From Rhodococcus sp. OK302 (lineage in GTDB: Bacteria > Actinomycetota > Actinomycetes > Mycobacteriales > Mycobacteriaceae): DNA of 64,000 nt. The DNA is taken from positions 3,012,501 to 3,076,500 of the forward strand of contig NZ_NPJZ01000001.1 in NCBI RefSeq assembly GCF_002245895.1, written 5' to 3'. The translations under genes and the position numbers were made by a program. A model generated the notes under the pieces. That model searched no databases. It saw nothing but the letters and a program-made list of their open reading frames with translations, and was not told the DNA's origin. Shown here in pieces: positions 26,076 through 35,600 of the stretch (within the stretch, counting starts at the first letter, position 1; each line of letters begins with the position of its first letter).

Positions 26076-27593
26076 TCAGTGGCCCGGCATGTCCATCGGC
26101 ATGTCCATCTGCATCGGTGTGGCTTTCTGTCCCGGTTCGAGGACGAGGAACTGTCCCATCATTCCCTGGTCCTCGTGCATCAATAGGTGGCAGTGGAACA
26201 TGTAAGGAAACGTCGGATCGCTGTACTCGGACCACTTCAAGGCCAGGCGGATTCGACTTCCCGGCGGTGTGTAGACGGTGTCCTTGAGTCCGCGTAGGTG
26301 CGGCGGGGGAGTGCGGCCGTCCACGTCGAGGACTTCGAACTGCACGTCGTGAACGTGAAAGTTGTGCGGCCAGTTGTCCTTGTTAGTGACAGTCCACACT
26401 TCGGTGGAACCGACTTCTGCCTCGAAATCGATGCGGTTCATATCCATTCGTTGGTTGTTGATCATGAACCACTGGAGATCGAACTCTCGGTGAACGCTTG
26501 CTGCAGTCGGATCGATTCGCGAAATCGTCGCCAGTTTTTCCGGTAGTTCCGAACGTGAAATCCGGGTACCGGTTCCACGCAGTTGGACAATGTCGAAACG
26601 ATCACTCATCCCGTAACCGGCTGCGTCAGAACGATTCACTCCACCGCCGTCCTCGATCGGGAACGACGTCAGAGTTGGCGTGGTACCAGGATCGACACGA
26701 ACTACGATCTCGGCACGCTCACCGGGGCTGAGCTGAATTCGCTTCACACTGATGGGAGATTCGAGCAAACCGCCGTCGGTGGCGATCAGATCGAATGCCC
26801 GGTCGTCGGGGAATCCGAGGTTGTAGAGGCGTCCCGACGAACCGTTCAACAATCTCAATCGTATTGTGCCCGTGGTGACGTCGAGGTAGGCGTCGGAGAT
26901 TCCGTTGGTGACTATGGTGTCGCCGAGCAGTCCGACGTCCGTCGGGTCGGATTCGTCGAAGGCACCGGTAGCGGTGAATCGTCGATCTTGAATGACGATC
27001 GGAACATCATCGACTCCATAGGTTTTCGGGATGTCGAGGGATTCGGTCTCGGCGTCGTCGATCAGGAACAGACCCGCCAAGCCTCGCATGACGTGCCGTT
27101 CGGTAGAACCGTGCGGGTGTGGGTGGTACCAGAGCGTCGACGCCGGCTGATCGATTATCCACTCAGGCTCCCAGCGTCCACCCGCCTCGATGGTCTGGTG
27201 TGGTCCGCCGTCGAACTTGGCGGGGAGGTGCATGCCGTGCCAGTGGACGGTCGTTGGCTCGTCGAGTGTGTTGTCGACGGTGAATGTCACCGACTCTCCG
27301 CGTTTCGCTCGGATGGTCGGTCCCAGGACCGAGCCGTTGAATCCCCAGGTCTCCGTGAGCGTTCCGGCGACAATTTCTGTGGTCCCCGCGCCTGCGCTGA
27401 GAGCGAAGTGACGCACGCCCGCGCTGTCGACGGTTGACGGTGCCAGCGGTGGGATGGGGAGGGGACGTGATGTGCCCGCTTCCGTACCTCGCGATTTCGG
27501 ACCGACAGTTGTGCCGGTACTGCAACCCAGCGCGAGTCCGAGCGGTGCGGCTGCAAAGCTCCACAGGATTGTGCGTCTGGAAATCCGGTTCAT
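26076..27593 (-). CDS. Tat-exported multicopper oxidase
   Basis: About 505 residues. A twin-arginine signal (ISRRTILWSFAAAPLGLALG) is followed by Cys, so Tat export with possible lipidation. Copper ligands are complete: HWHG, WYHPHPHG, HNFHVH, and the type 1/type 3 motif HCHLLMHEDQGMM with the axial Met. The C-terminus is Met-rich (MQMDMPMDMPGH), as in copper-detoxifying oxidases of the CueO/McoA type. ATG 27593 has better spacing from AGGAG than ATG 27596. It lies 125 bp downstream of hisN on the same strand. Substrate unknown. Confidence 0.9.
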   Translation of the reverse strand: MNRISRRTILWSFAAAPLGLALGCSTGTTVGPKSRGTEAGTSRPLPIPPLAPSTVDSAGVRHFALSAGAGTTEIVAGTLTETWGFNGSVLGPTIRAKRGESVTFTVDNTLDEPTTVHWHGMHLPAKFDGGPHQTIEAGGRWEPEWIIDQPASTLWYHPHPHGSTERHVMRGLAGLFLIDDAETESLDIPKTYGVDDVPIVIQDRRFTATGAFDESDPTDVGLLGDTIVTNGISDAYLDVTTGTIRLRLLNGSSGRLYNLGFPDDRAFDLIATDGGLLESPISVKRIQLSPGERAEIVVRVDPGTTPTLTSFPIEDGGGVNRSDAAGYGMSDRFDIVQLRGTGTRISRSELPEKLATISRIDPTAASVHREFDLQWFMINNQRMDMNRIDFEAEVGSTEVWTVTNKDNWPHNFHVHDVQFEVLDVDGRTPPPHLRGLKDTVYTPPGSRIRLALKWSEYSDPTFPYMFHCHLLMHEDQGMMGQFLVLEPGQKATPMQMDMPMDMPGH

Positions 27594-27718
27594 CATGCTC
27601 CTGGAAGTAGTACGTGATCGACTACGTCCAGTGTTCGGGGATGACGGATCTGCCGAATCCTGCTTGCGGACCCGTCGCGCATCCTCCCGCGGACCCTTGC
27701 GGACCGCTCAAAGTTTTG

Positions 27719-28501
27719 CTACCGCAGGCGCGCCAGCACATCCTCGTGCAGCAAACCGTTGGTCGCGACGGCACTGCCACCGTGTGGGCCGGCGCCGCCG
27801 TCCAAGTCGGTGAACACGCCACCGGCTTCGCGAACCAGTACGTCCAGGGCGGCGAGATCCCAGAGTGAGACTTCGGGTTCGGCAGCGATGTCCACTGCGC
27901 CTTCCGCAACGAGGCAGTAGGAGAAGAAGTCGCCGTAGCCGCGCACTCGCCAGACGTGGTCGGTGAGTTCGATGAACTGGTCGCGGATGCCGCGGTCCTT
28001 CCATCCGGACAGGCTCGAAAAGCTCAGGCTCGAAGATTCGCTGCGGTCGACGGCAGAGACCTGGATGCGGCGAGCATCGGCGTCGTCATGTGACGTGAAT
28101 GCGCCCAAACCTGTTGCTGCCCACCAGCGCCGGTTCAGTGCCGGTGCGCTGACGACGCCCACGACCGGTACGCCGTCCTCGAGCAAACTGATCAGGGTTG
28201 CCCAGACCGGGACGTTGCGCACGAAGTTCTTGGTGCCGTCGATCGGGTCGACCACCCACTGCCGACCTTCGAAGATCGCGTCGCCGCCGAACTCTTCACC
28301 GAGGACGGAGTCGCCCGGCCGTTGTTCCGCAAGAGTTGTGCGCACGGCCCGCTCGACGGCGAGGTCGGCGTCGGATACCGGCGTGAGGTCGGGCTTGTCG
28401 TCCACCCGAAGGTCGAGTGCGCCGAAGCGGGCGCGAGTGATCGCATCAGCCTCGTCCGCGATACGGAGGGCCAGAGCAAGGTCGGAAGCAAGATCGGTCA
28501 C
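27719..28501 (-). CDS. hisN: Histidinol-phosphatase / inositol monophosphatase family
   Basis: 260 residues. It has the IMPase metal motifs: [26 protein letters not shown] (Asp-Pro-x-Asp-Gly-Thr) and [15 protein letters not shown]. The [15 protein letters not shown] variant matches the actinobacterial HisN subfamily, which performs the last phosphatase step of histidine synthesis. A general inositol-phosphate phosphatase is the alternative. It is followed, same strand, by the multicopper oxidase and preceded by carbonic anhydrase with a 19 bp gap. Confidence 0.82.
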   Translation of the reverse strand: MTDLASDLALALRIADEADAITRARFGALDLRVDDKPDLTPVSDADLAVERAVRTTLAEQRPGDSVLGEEFGGDAIFEGRQWVVDPIDGTKNFVRNVPVWATLISLLEDGVPVVGVVSAPALNRRWWAATGLGAFTSHDDADARRIQVSAVDRSESSSLSFSSLSGWKDRGIRDQFIELTDHVWRVRGYGDFFSYCLVAEGAVDIAAEPEVSLWDLAALDVLVREAGGVFTDLDGGAGPHGGSAVATNGLLHEDVLARLR

Positions 28502-28520
28502 GGGTAGACAACCTACCGCC

Positions 28521-29015
28521 TCAGCCAGGTGTGGCTTCGTTCAGCTTTCCGGTTGCGACGTCGAAGACAAAACCTCGAAGTGAGGTCGTCGCGGTGATGA
28601 ACGGACTGCTCTCGATGCGTCGCAGAGATTGACGGACATCTTCTTCCACATCGGGGAAGGACTCGGCGGACCAATTCGGCTTGATTCCGGTTTCGTCCTG
28701 GATGGAACGTTTGAAGGCGTCGTCGGTGAATGTCAGCATCCCGCAGTCCGTGTGGTGGATGAGAATGATCTCAGTGGTACCGAGGAGTCGTTGGCTGATC
28801 GCCAGCGAACGGATCTCGTCGTCGGTGACCACACCGCCCGCGTTGCGGATGACGTGTGATTCGCCTTCTTTGATGCCGAGCATTCGAAACACGTCGAGGC
28901 GGGCATCCATGCAGGCCAGAACTGCGACGTGCTTGCTGGGTGGTAGGGGGAGTGGCCCGGAGAATTGCTCCGCATAGGCGGCATTGTTCTGTAGGTATTC
29001 ATCGGTGACGGTCAT
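28521..29015 (-). CDS. Beta-class carbonic anhydrase
   Basis: 164 residues. Zinc ligands are visible: C35 and D37 in ACMDARLD, H88 and C91 in HHTDCGM, plus the conserved RNAGG loop. The short form resembles M. tuberculosis Rv1284. It interconverts CO2 and bicarbonate. ATG 29015 is preferred; an upstream reading to 29084 lacks support. It is divergent from prfB with 142 bp between starts. Confidence 0.92.
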   Translation of the reverse strand: MTVTDEYLQNNAAYAEQFSGPLPLPPSKHVAVLACMDARLDVFRMLGIKEGESHVIRNAGGVVTDDEIRSLAISQRLLGTTEIILIHHTDCGMLTFTDDAFKRSIQDETGIKPNWSAESFPDVEEDVRQSLRRIESSPFITATTSLRGFVFDVATGKLNEATPG

Positions 29016-29157
29016 CTCGGACGTGCCTTTCGAGAGTGCGGACTGTTCCCTTTCCAGTAGGTGCTTTCGCCGACGCGACCGCAAGGGTTCGCGTCTTGCT
29101 GATCAGAAGGGTGATAGGCGACAGAGCTGTCGGTGACACCCGGTAGCCTTGAGAACC

Positions 29158-30264
29158 GTGCATCCTGACGTAATTGCAGACCTGAACGCGCTCGACACCA
29201 CCCTTCGCACCTGCGAATCGGTTGTGGACGTCGAGGAGCTGCGCCGACGCATCGACGAGCTCGAGCATCAGGCCGCAGATCCGGGCCTGTGGAACGACCA
29301 GGACCACGCGCAACAGGTCACCAGTGCTCTCTCACACGCGCAGGCAGAACTGCGTCGTATCGTCGCACTGCGTGAGCGGCTCGACGAGATGCCGATTCTC
29401 TACGAGTTGGCCGAAGACGAGGGTGCAGATGCACTTGCCGACGCAGACGCCGAGCGGGCAAGCCTGCGCGAGGACATCGCGGCCATGGAAGTCAAGACAA
29501 TGCTCTCAGGCGAATACGACGAGCGTGACGCGCTGATCAACATCCGCTCCGGTGCCGGCGGCATCGATGCTGCGGACTGGGCCGAGATGCTCATGCGCAT
29601 GTACATCCGCTGGGCCGAGAAGCATGACTACGGCGTCGAGGTCTACGACACGTCGTATGCCGAAGAAGCCGGTCTCAAGAGTGCGACCTTCGCGATCAAG
29701 GGTCCGTACACGTACGGCACCCTGTCTGTGGAGATGGGCACGCACCGGCTCGTCCGTATCAGCCCGTTCGACAACCAGGGCCGTCGTCAGACGTCGTTTG
29801 CTGAGGTCGAGGTCCTGCCCGTCGTCGAGACCACCGACCACATCGAGATCAACGAAAACGACATCCGCGTCGACGTCTATCGCTCCTCGGGCCCCGGCGG
29901 TCAGTCCGTGAACACCACCGACTCTGCGGTGCGTCTGACACACATCCCGACGGGCATCGTCGTGACGTGTCAGAACGAGAAGTCGCAGCTCCAGAACAAG
30001 GTGTCCGCGATGCGCGTCCTGCAGGCCAAGTTGCTGGCCGTCAAGCGTCAGGAAGAGCGCGCCGAGATGGACGCGCTCAAGGGCGACAGCGGCAGTTCGT
30101 GGGGTAACCAGATGCGTTCCTACGTCCTGCACCCGTACCAGATGGTCAAGGACCTGCGTACCGAGTACGAGGTCAACAACCCGTCGGCAGTGCTCGACGG
30201 CGATATCGACGGTTTCCTCGAGGCCGGCATCCGCTGGCGCATGAGCGAAGACCAGACCACATAG
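29158..30264 (+). CDS. prfB: Peptide chain release factor 2
   Basis: 368 residues from GTG 29158 ([16 protein letters not shown]). It contains the RF2 stop-codon-reading tripeptide SPF ([12 protein letters not shown]) and the peptidyl-hydrolysis motif GGQ ([17 protein letters not shown]), so it terminates at UGA and UAA. The frame is continuous: the programmed +1 frameshift seen in many bacterial prfB genes is absent. It starts the prfB-mscS-ftsE-ftsX-smpB block conserved with mycobacteria. Confidence 0.97.
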   Translation: MHPDVIADLNALDTTLRTCESVVDVEELRRRIDELEHQAADPGLWNDQDHAQQVTSALSHAQAELRRIVALRERLDEMPILYELAEDEGADALADADAERASLREDIAAMEVKTMLSGEYDERDALINIRSGAGGIDAADWAEMLMRMYIRWAEKHDYGVEVYDTSYAEEAGLKSATFAIKGPYTYGTLSVEMGTHRLVRISPFDNQGRRQTSFAEVEVLPVVETTDHIEINENDIRVDVYRSSGPGGQSVNTTDSAVRLTHIPTGIVVTCQNEKSQLQNKVSAMRVLQAKLLAVKRQEERAEMDALKGDSGSSWGNQMRSYVLHPYQMVKDLRTEYEVNNPSAVLDGDIDGFLEAGIRWRMSEDQTT

Positions 30265-30282
30265 CTTTTACAGAAAGGCACG

Positions 30283-31176
30283 ATGAATTTTCTGCAACCA
30301 GGTGAAACACTGGTCGCGTGGCTGAAGGACGATGGGTTGTCGATTCTGACAACCGTGCTCGGAGCGTTGCTCTTGGCTCGTTTTGTCAGTTGGGGCGGCA
30401 ACAAGGTCACCGATCAGATCGACTCCAACTATCAGTTGGGTGACGCGCTGGTCCGCTCGGAGGCCACCAAGCATCGCCATTCGGTAGCGCAGGTGATCAC
30501 GTGGGTGATCATCACGTTCATCTACGTCATCGCGACGATGAAGGTGCTCGACCAGTTGAACCTGCCGATCGGAAGTCTGGTTGCGCCGGCGACAGTTCTC
30601 GGTGCGGCGCTCGGTTTCGGCGCCCAGCGCGTTGTGCAGGACATTCTTGCTGGATTCTTCATCATCACCGAACGTCAGTACGGGTTCGGTGACACCGTGC
30701 GACTAGCCATTACCGGTTCGTCCGACGATGCCGAAGGCGTCATCGAGGACGTGACATTGCGTGTCACCCGTATGCGCAACGCGGATGGCGAGGTGATCAC
30801 GGTTCCGAACGGTCAGATCGTGAAAGCGACCAACCTGTCCAAGGATTGGGCGCGTGCCGTCATCGACGTCCCGGTTCCGGCGACTGCAGATCTCACCCGA
30901 GTCAACGAGGTGTTGCGCCAGGTCGGAGTCGACGCGATGGCCGATCGTGGACTCAAGAAACTGCTCCTCGACGAGCCGACGGTCATGGGCGTCGAAAGCC
31001 TCGAAGTCGACCAGGTCATGATTCGAATGGTTGCGCGCACCCTGCCGGGCAAGCAGTTCCAGGTGAGCCGTGCATTGCGAGTTCGCGTTGCTGCGGCATT
31101 GCGGCGGCAGGGCATCACCGTCACACCCGGAATTCATACAGCCAGTACGGCCAGTACCGAGGAGGCGGGCGAATGA
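30283..31176 (+). CDS. MscS-family mechanosensitive channel
   Basis: 297 residues. Three N-terminal transmembrane segments are visible (SILTTVLGALLLARFVSW; VITWVIITFIYVIATM; and the pore-lining VAPATVLGAALGFGAQRVVQ). The beta domain follows (GFGDTVRLAI, VTRMRNADGEVITVPNGQIV). It would open under membrane tension to release solutes. RBS AGAAAGG. It lies 18 bp after prfB and overlaps the next gene by 4 bp (ATGA). It corresponds to M. tuberculosis Rv3104c. Confidence 0.88.
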   Translation: MNFLQPGETLVAWLKDDGLSILTTVLGALLLARFVSWGGNKVTDQIDSNYQLGDALVRSEATKHRHSVAQVITWVIITFIYVIATMKVLDQLNLPIGSLVAPATVLGAALGFGAQRVVQDILAGFFIITERQYGFGDTVRLAITGSSDDAEGVIEDVTLRVTRMRNADGEVITVPNGQIVKATNLSKDWARAVIDVPVPATADLTRVNEVLRQVGVDAMADRGLKKLLLDEPTVMGVESLEVDQVMIRMVARTLPGKQFQVSRALRVRVAAALRRQGITVTPGIHTASTASTEEAGE

Positions 31177-31652
31177 CCGATCAGGAACCTCGTCGTGGCA
31201 TCGAAAAATTCTTGCATCTGGACTGGTTGCCGGCGATGTTGTTCGGCGGCCGAATGCGGACGTCCACATTCATCTTGATCGTGGCGTGGCTTCTCGCCGG
31301 CTTCGCTCACTCGTATTTCAACCCGGCACCGCCGGCGGCAGCGCCGGCACCTGCTGCCGAATCGTCGGTGACGGAGCCGTACGTGCCGCCCCGGGAAAAT
31401 ACGTCGACAGCAAGTACGACGACAACAACGACCGCGGTGCCGACCACCACGGAGTCCACACCCGCCGGCGCCGGTGAATCCACCACCCAACGGGCTCCGG
31501 GAGCGTCGACGACTACCGGTGTACCACCGGGACCTCCGCCGGTCCCCGAGGAGATACCGGCGAATCCGGGTCAGGCCAGCGTCACGACGCCCACTGCGAC
31601 CACCGCGTCACCCCCGGTGACGCAAACTCCGATAGTCACCGAAACGCGGTAA
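31173..31652 (+). CDS. Small membrane protein with Pro/Thr-rich exported tail
   Basis: 159 residues. A short cytoplasmic N-terminus (MTDQEPRRGIEKFLHLDWL), one transmembrane helix (STFILIVAWLLAGFAHSYF), then a ~110-residue low-complexity Pro/Ala/Thr/Ser tail with runs of Thr and PPGPPPVPEE. The tail probably crosses the cell wall. It is translationally coupled to the mscS gene and sits before ftsE, as does Rv3103c in M. tuberculosis. The function is unknown; a role near the FtsEX complex is only suggested by position. Confidence 0.75.
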   Translation: MTDQEPRRGIEKFLHLDWLPAMLFGGRMRTSTFILIVAWLLAGFAHSYFNPAPPAAAPAPAAESSVTEPYVPPRENTSTASTTTTTTAVPTTTESTPAGAGESTTQRAPGASTTTGVPPGPPPVPEEIPANPGQASVTTPTATTASPPVTQTPIVTETR

Positions 31653-31716
31653 ATCGGGCAGTGTCGCAGCGCGTTGCTCCAAGGTCACTGTTATATAACG
31701 GCTAGACTGGCTCGTT

Positions 31717-32406
31717 GTGATCAGCATGAAGAATGTGTCGAAGTCCTACAAGGCCTCCACCAGGCCGGCGCTCGACAACGTCAGTGTGGAGGTGGAAAAG
31801 GGGGAGTTCGTCTTCCTCATCGGCCCCTCCGGCTCCGGCAAGTCGACCTTCATGCGCCTACTCCTCAAGATGGAGTCGCCCACGTCGGGTGATATCGAAG
31901 TCGGTGAATTCCACGTCAACAAGTTGGCGGCGCGTCGAGTTCCGAAGCTTCGCCAGAGCATGGGATGCGTATTCCAGGACTTCCGGCTGCTCCAGCAGAA
32001 GACTGTGTCCGAAAACGTCGCGTTTGCCTTGGAAGTTATCGGCAAACCGCGAAACGTGATCGCCCGAACCGTCCCCGAGGTCCTCGAAATGGTGGGCCTG
32101 TCCGGAAAAGCTGATCGCCTTCCGACCGAACTGTCCGGCGGTGAGCAGCAGCGCGTCGCGATTGCACGAGCCTTCGTCAACCGTCCGCTCGTTCTGCTGG
32201 CCGACGAACCCACCGGCAACCTGGACCCCGAAACCAGCCAGGACATCATGCTGCTTCTCGAACGGATCAACCGCACGGGAACCACCGTCGTCATGGCAAC
32301 CCACGACCACCACATCGTCGACTCCATGCGTCGACGCGTCATCGAACTCGATCTCGGCAAGGTCAGCAGAGACGAAGCGCGGGGTGTGTACGGCGTCGGC
32401 AGATAA
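31717..32406 (+). CDS. ftsE: Cell division ATP-binding protein FtsE
   Basis: 229-residue ABC ATPase. Walker [11 protein letters not shown]-loop [10 protein letters not shown], signature [14 protein letters not shown], Walker [14 protein letters not shown] and His switch ATHDHHI are all intact. With FtsX it forms the FtsEX complex, which activates peptidoglycan hydrolases at the division site. GTG 31717 start ([11 protein letters not shown]). It is followed by ftsX 84 bp downstream. Confidence 0.96.
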   Translation: MISMKNVSKSYKASTRPALDNVSVEVEKGEFVFLIGPSGSGKSTFMRLLLKMESPTSGDIEVGEFHVNKLAARRVPKLRQSMGCVFQDFRLLQQKTVSENVAFALEVIGKPRNVIARTVPEVLEMVGLSGKADRLPTELSGGEQQRVAIARAFVNRPLVLLADEPTGNLDPETSQDIMLLLERINRTGTTVVMATHDHHIVDSMRRRVIELDLGKVSRDEARGVYGVGR

Positions 32407-32490
32407 ACGCCGACGGCTCTACCTTTCATCCCGTACGCCCACCGGTTGCTGTGAAGCGGCCGATCATTCGAGAAGGAATCGGATTCCCCG

Positions 32491-33396
32491 ATGCGCGCCA
32501 GTTTTATTTTCAGCGAGGTCCTGACCGGCCTGCGCCGCAACATCACGATGACTATCGCCATGATCTTGACGACGGCGATTTCGTTGGGTCTCTTCGGTGG
32601 CGGACTGCTCGTCGTGCAGATGGCGGGCAAGACGCAGCAGATCTTCCTCGAGCGAGTTGAGGTCCAGATCTTCCTGACCGACGACATTTCGTCGACGGAC
32701 CCCGGTTGTGAGCAGGAAATCTGCAGCTCTCTGCGGAAAGAGCTCGAGCAGACTCCGTCAGTCGTGGCGGTGCAGTTCCTCAACCGCGACGACGCGGTGA
32801 AGGATGCCACCGAGCGAGTGTTCAAGGACCAGCCCGAGCTGGCGGCATTGGTGAGCCCGGACAGCTTCCCGGCGTCGTTCAAGGTCAGGCTCAGCGATCC
32901 GGAGCGATTCGGCGTCATCAACGACACCTTCGGCACCAGGCCGGGCGTCGAGAGCGTTCTCAACCAGCGTGAGCTCGTCGACCGTCTGTTCAGCGTTCTC
33001 GGGGGAGTGCGCAACGCCGCGTTCGCTATTGCCATCGTTCAGGCTGTTGCTGCAATTCTGTTGATTGCCAACATGGTTCAGATCGCGGCATTCACGCGTC
33101 GTACCGAGGTCAGCATTATGCGATTGGTGGGCGCGACGCGTTGGTACACGCAGCTTCCGTTCCTCCTCGAAGCTATGGTTGCCGCGTTGATCGGTGCAGT
33201 GCTTGCTATCGCGGGACTGTTCACAGCCAAAAATGTCTTCATCGACGGTGTGCTGGCCGACGTATACGAAGCCAACATCGTCGCCCGGATTTCCAACAGT
33301 GACATCCTGTTCGTCTCGCCGTTCCTGGTTCTTGCAGGTGTAGGAATGGCCGCGATTACGTCGTACATCACCTTGCGTCTGTACGTCCGGGAATAA
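32491..33396 (+). CDS. ftsX: Cell division protein FtsX
   Basis: 301 residues. One N-terminal helix (ITMTIAMILTTAISLGLFGG), an extracellular domain with two Cys (PGCEQEICSSL) that probably form a disulfide as in mycobacterial FtsX, then three helices (FAIAIVQAVAAILLIANMVQ, the AALIGAVLAIAGLF region, and LFVSPFLVLAGVGMAAI). The cytoplasmic coupling segment TRRTEVSIMRLVGA fits FtsE. Partner of FtsE in controlling cell-wall hydrolysis. Confidence 0.95.
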   Translation: MRASFIFSEVLTGLRRNITMTIAMILTTAISLGLFGGGLLVVQMAGKTQQIFLERVEVQIFLTDDISSTDPGCEQEICSSLRKELEQTPSVVAVQFLNRDDAVKDATERVFKDQPELAALVSPDSFPASFKVRLSDPERFGVINDTFGTRPGVESVLNQRELVDRLFSVLGGVRNAAFAIAIVQAVAAILLIANMVQIAAFTRRTEVSIMRLVGATRWYTQLPFLLEAMVAALIGAVLAIAGLFTAKNVFIDGVLADVYEANIVARISNSDILFVSPFLVLAGVGMAAITSYITLRLYVRE

Positions 33397-33476
33397 TCAG
33401 TTTGCGTGAGCTTCTATGCTGGAGCCAGAAGTACAGACATTCGAGAAGATAGACAGCGGACTGAGAGGCCCGGACA

Positions 33477-33953
33477 GTGAAGGAACAGGGCCGCAAGGTC
33501 ATTGCGACCAATCGCAAAGCGCGTCACAACTACACGATCATCGACACCTACGAAGCCGGAATCGCGCTCGTCGGTACCGAGGTCAAGAGTTTGCGTGAAG
33601 GAAAAGCGTCGCTCGTCGACGCGTTCGCAACAGTCGACAATGGTGAGGTGTGGCTGCGATCGCTGCACATCCCGGAGTACACGCAGGGTAGTTGGACCAA
33701 CCATTCGCCGCTGCGTGTTCGAAAACTGTTGCTGCACAAGCGTGAGATCGAGCATCTTGTGGGCAAGACCCGCGAGGGCAACCAGACACTGGTTCCGCTG
33801 TCGATGTATTTTGTCGACGGCAAGGTCAAGGTCGAGCTGGCTCTCGCGAAGGGCAAGCAGGACTACGACAAGCGTCAGGACATGGCCAAGCGCACCGCTG
33901 AGCGTGAGGTGACCCGCGAGTTGGGCCGTCGCATCAAGGGAATGCGCGGATAG
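33477..33953 (+). CDS. smpB: SsrA-binding protein SmpB
   Basis: 158 residues, GTG 33477. Typical Smp[21 protein letters not shown] at the start, [31 protein letters not shown]-like [14 protein letters not shown] and the basic C-terminal tail [15 protein letters not shown]. It binds tmRNA (ssrA, at 37137) and delivers it to stalled ribosomes. Here smpB and ssrA are separated by three genes. Confidence 0.97.
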   Translation: MKEQGRKVIATNRKARHNYTIIDTYEAGIALVGTEVKSLREGKASLVDAFATVDNGEVWLRSLHIPEYTQGSWTNHSPLRVRKLLLHKREIEHLVGKTREGNQTLVPLSMYFVDGKVKVELALAKGKQDYDKRQDMAKRTAEREVTRELGRRIKGMRG

Positions 33954-33972
33954 TACGTTTCTAGCCGCGCCT

Positions 33973-34557
33973 CTAGCCTCGGCGATCCGGCGGAGCCGCG
34001 CGCAAATGCACGCGTTCGCCTTGTTTGCCGAACAGGCTGATCACTTCTGCCGGCCTGCCGTCAGCGGCGCTGAACCGATGGGGAATGTGCGTGTCGAACT
34101 CGGCGGCCTCACCGGCGCCCATCACAAAATCACGGTCACCGAGTTGCAGTCGGACGCGACCGGACAGCACGTAAAGCCACTCGTATCCTTCGTGTGTTCC
34201 CTGCGGGTGATCGTCGTCGGTTGGCGCGATGATCATCTTGTAGGCCTGCAGATTTCCCGGCTGGCTGGTCAGCGGGATGATTGTCATCGAACCCACCTCG
34301 CGAGGTTCGGCGCGCACTCGCGGATCCTGGATCCCGCTGTTCACCAGGTCGTCCAGAGGAACGCCGTGTGCTTTGGCGATAGGGAGCAGAAGCTCCAAGT
34401 TCGCTTTGCGGCTACCGGATTCGAGGCGCGACAACGTGCTGACGCTGATGCCGGTTGCTTCGGATAAATCGGTCAGGGTCATGTCGGATTGCTGACGCAG
34501 GTTGCGCAGGCGCGGCCCGATTCCGGCAAGGACAGCTTCGAACGTTGCGTCGGTCAT
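33973..34557 (-). CDS. XRE-family regulator with C-terminal cupin domain
   Basis: 194 residues. N-terminal helix-turn-helix (LRNLRQQSDMTLTDLSEATG, ISVSTLSRLESGSRKAN) and a C-terminal cupin (GYEWLYVLSGRVRLQLGD, GEAAEFDTHIPHRF). Such proteins bind a small ligand through the cupin and usually control a neighbouring operon. It is divergent from a TrxR-like flavoprotein gene; the 65-bp gap holds a perfect inverted repeat (34567-34581), the likely operator. Confidence 0.88.
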   Translation of the reverse strand: MTDATFEAVLAGIGPRLRNLRQQSDMTLTDLSEATGISVSTLSRLESGSRKANLELLLPIAKAHGVPLDDLVNSGIQDPRVRAEPREVGSMTIIPLTSQPGNLQAYKMIIAPTDDDHPQGTHEGYEWLYVLSGRVRLQLGDRDFVMGAGEAAEFDTHIPHRFSAADGRPAEVISLFGKQGERVHLRAAPPDRRG

Positions 34558-34566
34558 GCCCTCAGT

Positions 34567-34581
34567 TTGCCAAACTGGCAA
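34567..34581. promoter_or_regulatory. Probable operator of the XRE-cupin regulator
   Basis: Inverted repeat TTGCCA-AAC-TGGCAA in the divergent promoter region between the regulator (start 34557) and the flavoprotein (start 34623). A related half-site TTTGTCAAG follows at 34587-34595. Its position 10 bp from the regulator start suggests autorepression as well as control of the flavoprotein. Confidence 0.55.
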
Positions 34582-34622
34582 TAGGGTTTGTCAAGTCTGG
34601 GACGCGGTGTCACTCTGGATTC

Positions 34623-35567
34623 ATGACGCAGAACTCCTATGACGTAGCAGTAATCGGTGGCGGCGCAGCAGGGCTGAACGCAGCACTCATCCTCGGCCAG
34701 ACGCGCAGGTCTGTCGTGGTCTTCGACAACGGCGCACCACGTAACGCGGCCGCCGCCCACATGAACGGATTCCTCTCCCGGGACGGAATGAACCCAGCTG
34801 AATTATTGACCGTCGGCCGCGGGGAGGTTCGGAAGTTCGGCGGCGAATTTCACGATGGAACCGTCGTGTCTGTCGACCGTGACGGTGCACGGTTCTCGAT
34901 CGAACTTGCCGACGGTGCAAGGATTTCCGTGCGCAAGATTCTCGTGGCTACCGGGTTGACGGACCGCCTACCGGAAGAGCTCCGTGGGTTCGGCGAGCGC
35001 TGGGGGCAAGACGTCCTGCACTGCCCCTACTGCCACGGATACTCCGTACGCGATCAGCCGCTAGGCGTAATCGGCAAGAGCGCAGAGTTTGCGATGCATC
35101 AGGCACTGATGATCCGGCAATGGTCAGACGACGTCGTCCTCTTCCTGCATCGGATTGCAGAGTTGAGCGCCGAGGATCGGGAAAAGCTTGCAGCCCGCGA
35201 CATTTCGATCGTGGAAGGCGAGGTATCTGGTCCCGTGATCGAAGGAGATCGCCTCGTCGGCGTTCGATTGGCGGACGGCACCACCGTCGCGAGGTCGGCG
35301 ATCTTTGTCGGCGGCGCGATCACGATGGACCCCAATGACTCGATCCTGCGCGCCTTCGGGGCGGAGCGCGCCGCGAACATGATGGGTGAGTTCGTGGTTG
35401 CCGACAATATGGGTGCCACCAGCGTTCCCGGGGTCTGGGCGGCGGGCAACGTCGTCGATCCGAGCGCGCAGGTCATCATGGCTGCAGCGGCCGGAGCTAA
35501 GGCCGGAGCGGCGATAAACATGGCGCTGACCACGGACGATCTCGAGGATGCACTCGCGAGACGCTGA
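34623..35567 (+). CDS. Thioredoxin-reductase-like FAD oxidoreductase (CPYC)
   Basis: 314 residues. FAD-binding VAVIGGGAAGLNAALIL at the N-terminus, redox motif HCPYCHGY near residue 139, and the C-terminal FAD motif VPGVWAAGNVVDPSAQVIMA. The NADPH-binding region (LGVIGKSAEFAMHQAL) departs from the usual GGGxSA. Length and CPYC match the bacterial TrxR-like group that is distinct from true TrxB. The electron acceptor is unknown. Likely regulated by the divergent XRE-cupin protein. Confidence 0.85.
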   Translation: MTQNSYDVAVIGGGAAGLNAALILGQTRRSVVVFDNGAPRNAAAAHMNGFLSRDGMNPAELLTVGRGEVRKFGGEFHDGTVVSVDRDGARFSIELADGARISVRKILVATGLTDRLPEELRGFGERWGQDVLHCPYCHGYSVRDQPLGVIGKSAEFAMHQALMIRQWSDDVVLFLHRIAELSAEDREKLAARDISIVEGEVSGPVIEGDRLVGVRLADGTTVARSAIFVGGAITMDPNDSILRAFGAERAANMMGEFVVADNMGATSVPGVWAAGNVVDPSAQVIMAAAAGAKAGAAINMALTTDDLEDALARR

Positions 35568-35600
35568 GACGCTGATGATGCTGCTGCGTACGGTGGGGTG

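Noticed and set aside
29158..29260. Programmed frameshift in prfB
   Set aside because: The frame is continuous through the region where the internal UGA would lie; no slippery CTT-TGA.
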